Assembly (NCBI GenBank): GCA_029255685.2
Contig: CM055315.2
Coordinates: 44,683,705 to 44,747,704, forward strand
Direction of reading: 5' to 3'
Source: Silene conica
Lineage: Eukaryota > Streptophyta > Magnoliopsida > Caryophyllales > Caryophyllaceae
Length of the DNA: 64,000 bases
Part shown: positions 56,967-64,000 of the stretch, one piece after another
How positions within the stretch are numbered: position 1 is the first letter of the stretch
Layout of the letters: each line of letters starts with the position of its first letter
The notes under the pieces: generated by a model
Seen by the model: the letters and a program-made list of their open reading frames with translations, nothing else
What the model was told of the DNA's origin: nothing
Databases searched by the model: none
Program-made: the position numbers and the translations under genes

Positions 56967-58693
56967 GTCTTCCCTCCTTAAAATGAACTTCGTCCCGAAG
57001 TTCACCATCCCATGATCCATCAACCACTCTATTTACTTTAAACACGAAATGTTACATTCTACCCTCGTTAAGAGAACTTTGTCCCCAAAGTTCAACGCAT
57101 AACTAAGTTAAAAAAAAAAAAAAAAAAATACTTCACAAATCACATTATAAAGCATAACAGAAGTAAACCGGATTATCAGTATATTCGAACAATCACGACA
57201 TATCGACTTTACATGCTATAACAACTAGTCATAACGTAAAATCACCAAGATTTTACAATCCTATCCCCCTTAGAACATGGCCTGCTTATGTCCCGTCTTT
57301 CCACACCCATAACATACTATTCCCACAGAGCTGGTTCCCGAACCCCCACTCTTGTAGTTACCACCACTCTGGTTCTTTGCACTTGCTGAGGTATTGTGGT
57401 TGAAGTAACCACTGTACCTGTTGGAATTCTGCTTTTTCGTCCCTGAGTTTTCACCCGAGGCCTCCGTCTTCCTCTTATGACTTCTAGTCTTTTTCTCCTC
57501 TTTTATCATATCCGCGAGTCTCTCAGCCGCCCCAGCCCTCAAATAGATATCACGAACTGTAGTTGGTGGTGCAGCAATGAGCCTCTTCTTGACAGCAATG
57601 GTTAGCCCCCTTTCGAACTTCATGGCAAGCATTGCCTCATCCATCCCCATTTCTCCCACATGGCCTAGCAGCTGGAGGAACTTCCTGTAGTAGACCTCAA
57701 CCGTCATCTCATCAGTCATACGAAAAAGTTCAAATCCTTCTCTTAGCTTGCTCTTTTGGAATTCAGGTAGAAAAACTTCGAACAATATCCTCTTGAATGC
57801 GACCCATTCCACGTGATTGATCCCATCCTCGATAACAGCTTCTCGAATCTCTCCCTTATTTCCAGTCCACCAATCACCAGCCATCCCCCTCAAATAGAGT
57901 GCAGCTTGATCTACCCTCAGCTCCTCCAGGCAGTCTATCAGTTCGAACAAGTTGCTAAATTCCTCACACCATTCTCCGAGTAAGTGAGGCTCACCCTCCC
58001 CGGTGAATTGTGTAGGGTTGTGTCTTGCGATTATGGTGCTCATCTTTGCTGAGTCCATGCGTTTGGCTTTGAAGGCCTCATTCTCAGCTATCAGTCGGTC
58101 TAACTCTTCTTGGGTGATGTTAGCTACGTTATTTCTTCTTGGAGGCATTCTAAGACATACAAGAAAAAGATGAGTCCCGATCTTAAGTATGGGCACCCAT
58201 TCGTATTAAGGTCATCACCTTTAACATCAGGTTACTTATGCAACTAATATATATTAACAACGATTCCGACACATGGCTCAGGGGTCACATAACCGCATAT
58301 CATTAGGCATGGCATAACTATTAATGTAATACCAACCATCACATATATCCACGTTATCATGTACTGGATCTAAAACGACCATATAGTTCTTATATGCATA
58401 CTCTTTCTTTCATATTCATGCCATACATATAACAGAAGGATTCCCGTAGCCCCTTTTTATGCTTTACCACAAATTACCATCACATCCTATTCTACCCTTT
58501 TTGCTCGTATTCTCTCAAGGTACCCGGTAAAACTGAGAGGGCCTATGGTTGAGTGTGAGGGGGCCCCAAACTCATACTTCCCCTTTAGTGTGCTCCTAAC
58601 AGTTCTATCCCGGGGTTCATTTTATTTAGACTCTTCCTACATTCATTGGGTTCATTAGGTTAGGCCTGAGGATCGTTCGCTCTGATACCACTT
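56967..58693 (-). mobile_element. Hybrid chromovirus interior: non-coding start, gag end
   Basis: The first 0.3 kb (56967-57278) matches the start of the non-coding interior at 50874-51213, and from about 57279 the sequence is gag (minus strand, ATG at 58148, MPPRRNN start) of the coding subfamily, followed by leader and primer site GCTCTGATACCA (58679-58690). The two parts meet at a shared ACATGG word. The unit lies between an LTR of one subfamily and an LTR of another, so it looks like a recombinant. It is not whole: protease and pol are absent. Confidence 0.8.
57279..58148 (-). pseudogene. Partial chromovirus gag in the hybrid unit
   Basis: The gag core starts MPPRRNNVANITQEELDR and includes FTGEGEPHLLGEWCEEF and a CYGCGKTGHKQA knuckle start. 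It is nearly identical by eye to the gag of the neighbouring element D (63180-64000) in the shared part, which suggests a very recent common source. I chose ATG 58148 over the upstream ATG because MPPRR is the conserved start. It is a fossil fragment. Confidence 0.85.
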
Positions 58694-59839
58694 TGTAACA
58701 CCCCCATTTATTTAGAGGCCTTATCTAGGACTCCCCAAATAATCAAGGGTGTTACCATCTCGGATAACCGAGGTAGTAGATAACAAATCGAAGAAACACA
58801 GTACTTTATTAAGTAGTTTAAATGTTACACTAGAAGTCTCAAAGTATTACAACTGAACTGTCTTGCAAAATAAACAACTGTCTATGCTAGGTGAAAGACT
58901 AGACATCGTGAGATAACACTATATAGGTCTGGTCCGTAGTCTCTCTTCCCTTCCGGCTCCAAAAGTCTAAGACCTGTCATTCTGCTCCCCAATAAATTGG
59001 ATCAACACAGACACATACAACAACAAACAGGGTCAACACGAGGTTGAGTAGGTAATATAATCGCAACATGAAATACACAATAAACTATTCCTCCAACTCC
59101 TCCATCATTTCAGCACCACAACTCCACCACAACTCCACCACACCACACCACACCTCCCATGGCCATATCACAAGTCCCTTATCACAAGACCCATATCACA
59201 AGACCCATTCACAAATCTCGTTCTCCACGATAATCAATAATCATCAATCACATTATAACATGAATAAGTATATCAACCAAAATGATGAGTATCCTCATGT
59301 AAGATCGTAATTACAACATAATTATTCCCCTACCTCGAAACTGCAGAAGAAAATGGCAAATGAGCAACTGCTCCTAAATGTGTTCCACGCGAAAACTTCC
59401 ACCGGATGCAAGGGCAAAACGAACCACCGTATACGAGCCTACAACCACCGCGACCACCTTCTTTTCCTTCTATGGTATGACGGCTAGGGTTTTTGAGTGT
59501 ACAGATTTAGGTTAGAAAGAGGTTTAGGGTAAGATTAGGTCATCTAAATAAGGATGCAGCAGGACAGCTCTTGCGTTTTCACTAAGGAACGACATCATGG
59601 GATGTTGCCCTATTTCGCAAATCCCGAGGCCCAAACACTCTGGCCAGTGATCAGGTTTTCGAGCCCCCTTACGGACATCAAGTAATTATATGCTAAAAAC
59701 CCTTAGTCTCTACTTCGAACCCCACCAAGCGCTTTTATATCTAACTCAACAAGAGTATACGTTGCTTGCATATAAACATTTACGATTTTTGTCGTTAACC
59801 GCGTAAGTAATTATATAAGAAAAAATACGGGTTATTACA
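58694..59839 (-). repeat. Chromovirus LTR, third of the tandem (short subfamily)
   Basis: It runs TGTAACACCCCC to GGGTTATTACA (1,146 bp), with a CTCGG-ATAA-CCGAG hairpin near 58765. It is closer to the LTR of element B than to the two LTRs on its left. It is at once the 5' LTR of the hybrid unit and the 3' LTR of element D. Confidence 0.88.
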
Positions 59840-60025
59840 GTCTTCCCTCCTTAAAATGAACTTCGTCCCGAAGTTCGCCCACTCTTAACATACGACCCAA
59901 CTTAAACAAGTAAAGAAACATGGACTGTTACATACTACCCCACTAAAAAAAAAAGAGTTACGTCCTCGTAACTTACCTCAAACGAAAAGTTGCGGATAAC
60001 GCTCTTTCATGGACGCCTCGGACTC

Positions 60026-63000
60026 TCAGGTAGCTTCCTCCATGTTGTGATTGGTCCACAAGACCTTCACTAACACTGTCTCTCCGTTCCGAGTCTTTCG
60101 AATCTTCCTATCCAGAATCTCCTTTGGAATCTCAACATAGGCAAGCTGCTCATCTACCTCGATCACTTTATGATTCAACACATGCGAGGCATCACTCACG
60201 TACTTCCTCAATTGGGATACATGGAACACATTATGGACCCTGGATAGGGCTGGAGGTAAAGCTAACCGATATGCCACTTCCCCAACCCTGTCCAAAATCT
60301 CGAATGGACCAATAAACTTTTGACTCAGTTTGCCTCGCTTCCCGAACCTCATGACACCCTTCATTGGAGATACCTTCAGTAGTACCTTCTCGCCTGCCTC
60401 AAATGAAATGTCACTCCTCTTGAGATCTGCGTAACTCTTCTGCCTATCCTGGGCGGCCCTCATCTTCTGCCTTATTATCTGTACTTGCTCAACCATTTCC
60501 TGAATCATGTCCGGACCCAAAACCACAGCGTCAGCTCGATCATCCCAACATACAGGACTCCGACACTTCCTTCCATACAATGCCTCAAAAGGAGCCATCC
60601 CAAAACTAGCATGGTAGCTATTATTATATGAGAACTCTATCAGCCCCAACCGTTCTTCCCATGATCCCTCGAACTCCAGCACACATGCTCTCAACATATC
60701 CTCCAAGGTCTGGATGGTCCTTTCCGTCTGACCATCTGTAGCTGGATGGAAAGCGGTACTCATCTTTAATTGTGTGCCCAGCGCGGTCTGCAGCTCTTGC
60801 CAGAATCTAGAAATAAATCTCGAGTCACGATCGGAAACAATATCCTTGGGGATGCCATGCAACTTGACTACATTCTGCACATATGACCTTGCCAACTCAG
60901 CCTTACTCCAGGTATCTTTCATAGGAATAAAGTGAGCGGACTTAGTCAATTGATCCACGATTACCCAGATCATGTTGTTGCCCCTATGCGTTCTAGGCAA
61001 CCCTATGATGAAATCCATAGAGATATTCTCCCATTTCCATTCAGGTACATCCAGTGGTTGGATCTTTCCTTGAGGCCTCTTGTGCTCACCTTTTACCCTC
61101 TGACACGTCAAACACCGCGACACAAACTCGGCAACTTCTTTCTTCATATTTGGCCACCAGAACGTCTTCTTGAGATCTTTGTACAACTTATCACCCCCTG
61201 GGTGAACGGAATATGGTGTAGCATGTGCTTCAGTTAAGATTTTCTTTTTCAATTCATCAATATCCGGAACACACGACTCACTGAATCTCAGGCTACCATC
61301 AGAATGGACACTGAATTTGGACTCGGTCTCATTATCATCTCCCTCGATCACTCTTCGCCACTTCTGAATCCTCAAGTCTTCTTTCTGTAATTCCCTGATT
61401 TCTCCATACAATTTTGGCTCTACCGTCAGGTCACTCAGAGTATCACCCTTCCGTATCATGAAAATTCCCATTTCTCCCAACTCACTGTGCAGCCTTATCC
61501 TTGATCTGGCACTACTCAAAGCATGAACAGATTTCCTACTCAAGGCATCAGCCACCACGTTAGCCTTACCCTCATGGTAGACAATCTGCATATCGTAATC
61601 ACCAATCAACTCTATCCACCTCCTCTGTCTCATATTCAATTCCCGCTGGGTGTAGATGTACTTCAAGCTTTTGTGGTCGGGAAACACTTTGAATGTGGCC
61701 CCATACAGATAATGACGCCACAGTTTTAGTGCAAAAACCACAACCCCCAACTCCAGGTCATGAGTAGGATAATTCTTTTCATAGGTCTTCAGCTGTCGGG
61801 AAGCATAAGCTATCACTCTCCCATTCTGCATTAGTACACATCCAAGCCCGTTCTTCGAAGCGTCAGTATACACCTCGAAGTTATCACTCCCCTCTGGCAA
61901 GGCAAGGATAGGAGCTGTTGTCAGACGTTCCTTAATAGTTAAGAACGCATTCTCACAACTCTCATCCCAAATGAAACGATTCTCCTTTCTTATCAATGAT
62001 GTTAATGGCTTGGCTAATTTTGAGGAATCTTTGACAAACCTCATGTATTACCCAGCCAATCCCAGGAAACTTCGGATCTCTCCCACATTCTTCGGGCTTT
62101 GCCACCTGGTTACAGCTTCAATCTTACTAGGGTCCACTGACACCCCTTCCTTGGAAATTACATGACCCAAGAAGGAAACCTTCTCCAACCAGAATTCACA
62201 CTTACTCAGTTTTGCATATAACCCATTCTCCTCTAGAGTCTTCAACACGGTTCTCAGATGGTCTTCATGCTCTTCCTTATTTTTAGAATACACTAGGATG
62301 TCGTCGATAAACACTACCACGAACTTATCCAGGTACGGACTGGATACCCGGTTCATCAAATCCATGAACACTGCTGGTGCATTAGTCAACCCGAACGGCA
62401 TGACCACAAATTCGTAGTGGCCATACCTCGTTCTAAAAGCGGTCTTGGGAATATCCTCATCTTTAATCCTCAATTGGTGATAACCGATTGCAAATCAATT
62501 TTTGAGAAAACTCCGGCCCCACTCAACTGGTCGAATAAATCATCAATTCTAGGCAAGGGGTAGTGGTTCTTTATAGTCACGTTGTTCAGCTCTCGGTAGT
62601 CAACGCAAAGTCTCAAACTTCCGTCCTTCTTCTTTACAAATAGTACGGGCACTACCAAGGGCGACACACTTGGCCGGATGAATCCCTTCTCAGCCAATTC
62701 ATCCAGCTGCTTTTTCAATTCTTCTATCTCCTTTGGTCCCATACGGTAAGGTGATTTTGATATAGGTCCAGCACCAGGTTTGAGATCGATAGAGAAATCG
62801 ACCTCCCTCCTAGGTGGTAATCCTGTCACATCGTCCTGGAACACTCCCTCAAACTCCCTCACTACTGGTATCCCGCTAACCACCGAAGTCTCCGCCTCAC
62901 AGTTCCACGTTTGGCATAAGATTAAACTACCCCCTTTCCGCAAGCTCGACTTAAGCGTATTAACTGATATGAACTTGACCTTAGGTTTAACCACAAATCC

Positions 63001-63180
63001 CCTATAGGTCACCCTTACTCCCTTAGGTCCCCTCAGAGAAATTTTCTTTTGGTAATAGTCAATGAAAGCTCGGTATTTCCCCAGCCAATCCATTCCCAGA
63101 ATTACTTCAAAGTCCCCCAAAGGAAACTCGATAAGGTCACTATGGAAAACCACTTCCCCAATTTTGATAGGCACACTCCG
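60026..63180 (-). pseudogene. Chromovirus protease-pol region of element D
   Basis: Reading leftward: a protease end ([15 protein letters not shown], near 63090); reverse transcriptase ([32 protein letters not shown] near 62300); RNase H ([17 protein letters not shown] near 61860); the integrase HHCC finger (HPGGDKLYKDL ... CLTCQRVK near 61160) and core (MDFIIGLPRTHRGNNMIWVIVD, TAFHPATDGQTERTIQTLED); a VHNVFHVSQLRKYV module; and a chromodomain ending near VKVLWTNHNMEEAT (60050). This order is diagnostic of Tekay/Del chromoviruses. The copy has a few breaks. Confidence 0.88.
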
Positions 63181-64000
63181 AAAGACTGTACAAAAGTAGG
63201 TTTAAGATTCACAAGAAAGGTACCAGTCACGACATAGGCGTCATCCTTGGCATCCTGCTTCTCCATGGCAAAGAGTTTGCCACTAGTCTTCACGCCACTC
63301 TGGCTAGTAGTGGCTGCTCCTGACTGCTGGTTGCCCTCTACTGCGGCCTTCTGGTTACTACCACTCCCGTTGTACTGGTTATGATGGGAACAGTTTTGAT
63401 AATTGTTATAACTCCTCTGGTAGTTGCTGTTAGTACCAGATCTCGAATTTCCCCCATAGCCTGACATAGGAGTGCGGTAGCCCCCATTCCCTGATGTATT
63501 CATGCGGGATCCACTGTACCCCGGAGTTGGTGTACGGTAACCTCCAGATTGATATCCTCCCGAAGATCGACACATGGCCTGCTTATGTCCCGTCTTTCCA
63601 CACCCATAACATATTATTCCCACAGAGCTGGTTCCCGAACCCCCACTCTTGTAGTTACCACCACTCTGGTTCTTTGCACTTGCTGAGGTATTGTGGTTGA
63701 AGTAACCACTGTACCTGTTGGAATTCTGCTTTTTCGTCCCTGAGTTTTCACCCGAGGCCTCCGTCTTCCTCTTATGACTTCTAGTCTTTTTCTCCTCTTT
63801 TATCATATCCGCGAGTCTCTCAACCGCCCCAGCCCTCAAATAGATATCACGAACTGTAGTTGGTGGTGCAGCAATGAGCCTCTTCTTGACAGCAATGGTT
63901 AGCCCCCTTTCGAACTTCATGGCAAGCATTGCCTCATCCATCCCCATTTCTCCCACATGGCCTAGCAGCTGGAGGAACTTCCTGTAGTAGACCTCAACCG
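63180..64000 (-). pseudogene. Chromovirus gag of element D (cut by window edge)
   Basis: The C-terminal half of gag: KKRLIAAPPTTVRDIYLRAG, a basic segment, Tyr/Ser/Gly/Asn-rich sequence around the CYGCGKTGHKQAMC knuckle (near 63595), and a Gln/Ser-rich tail. Its start lies beyond 64000. Confidence 0.85.

Larger units (their letters stand above)
59840..64000 (-). mobile_element. Tekay-type chromovirus (element D), running off the edge
   Basis: Interior of a coding chromovirus on the minus strand: primer tract beside the LTR (59840-59851), pol (about 60026-63180) and gag (from 63180 past the window end). The 5' LTR would lie to the right. All pol domains are present in order. The element has a small number of breaks, so it is not whole, but it is the best preserved pol in the window. 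Hairpins with a constant GTCC-type loop lie at 59859-59877 and near 59957-59972. Confidence 0.88.

Overview
The window is plant nuclear DNA, almost certainly from a eudicot with a large repeat-rich genome; I cannot name the species. Nearly every base belongs to a transposable element. The evidence is Ty3/Gypsy elements of the Athila type (gag with a CCHC knuckle, a protease, a primer site matching plant tRNA-Asp) and of the Tekay/Del chromovirus type (primer site matching initiator tRNA-Met, integrase followed by a chromodomain), plus a hAT DNA transposon, a non-LTR retrotransposon (LINE) in two copies, and one fragment of a host F-box/LRR-type gene. No complete ordinary host gene is visible.

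Layout. 1-3720: 3' part of a minus-strand Athila-like element with an env-like ORF. 3750-19108: a plus-strand Athila-like gag-protease element, split by a hAT transposon (5953-17869, 8-bp target duplications). The hAT holds a second Athila-like element (6298-14331, target duplication TGTCC), whose 3' LTR holds a solo chromovirus LTR (11711-14308, target duplication GGTAC). From 19109 a minus-strand chromovirus (C) interrupts the first Athila element. Its LTR holds a second chromovirus (B, 21815-34129, target duplication GTTTA), and each LTR of B carries a LINE copy, one 5'-truncated and one with an intact ORF of about 1,060-1,086 residues. 37640-38811: another env-like Athila fragment. 38812-48187: two further Athila-like elements, the second carrying the host-gene fragment. 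48188-64000: a chromovirus tandem, LTR / non-coding interior / LTR / hybrid interior / LTR / coding interior, running off the right edge.

The two main nests are each four layers deep, so relative ages can be read directly. The Athila-like elements whose gag-protease 3' flank is visible carry no reverse transcriptase or integrase there, so they look like a non-autonomous lineage that needs enzymes supplied in trans. The chromovirus with the non-coding interior shares its leader and primer site with coding relatives, which suggests the same dependence.

The most unusual signal is structural. Several unrelated elements carry foldbacks whose geometry is constant while the stem sequence changes. 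(1) An array of about ten hairpins in the LTR of element C has a constant central segment and different but self-complementary stems. (2) A module of about 33 bp (12-base arm, spacer of about 9 bases, 12-base complementary arm) recurs in LTRs, 3' regions and inside the gag-protease ORF of the Athila elements, with a different arm sequence in a sister subfamily and a related version in element C. (3) Smaller covarying hairpins occur in the solo LTR and near the 3' ends of the chromoviruses. I know of no described system that accounts for all of these.
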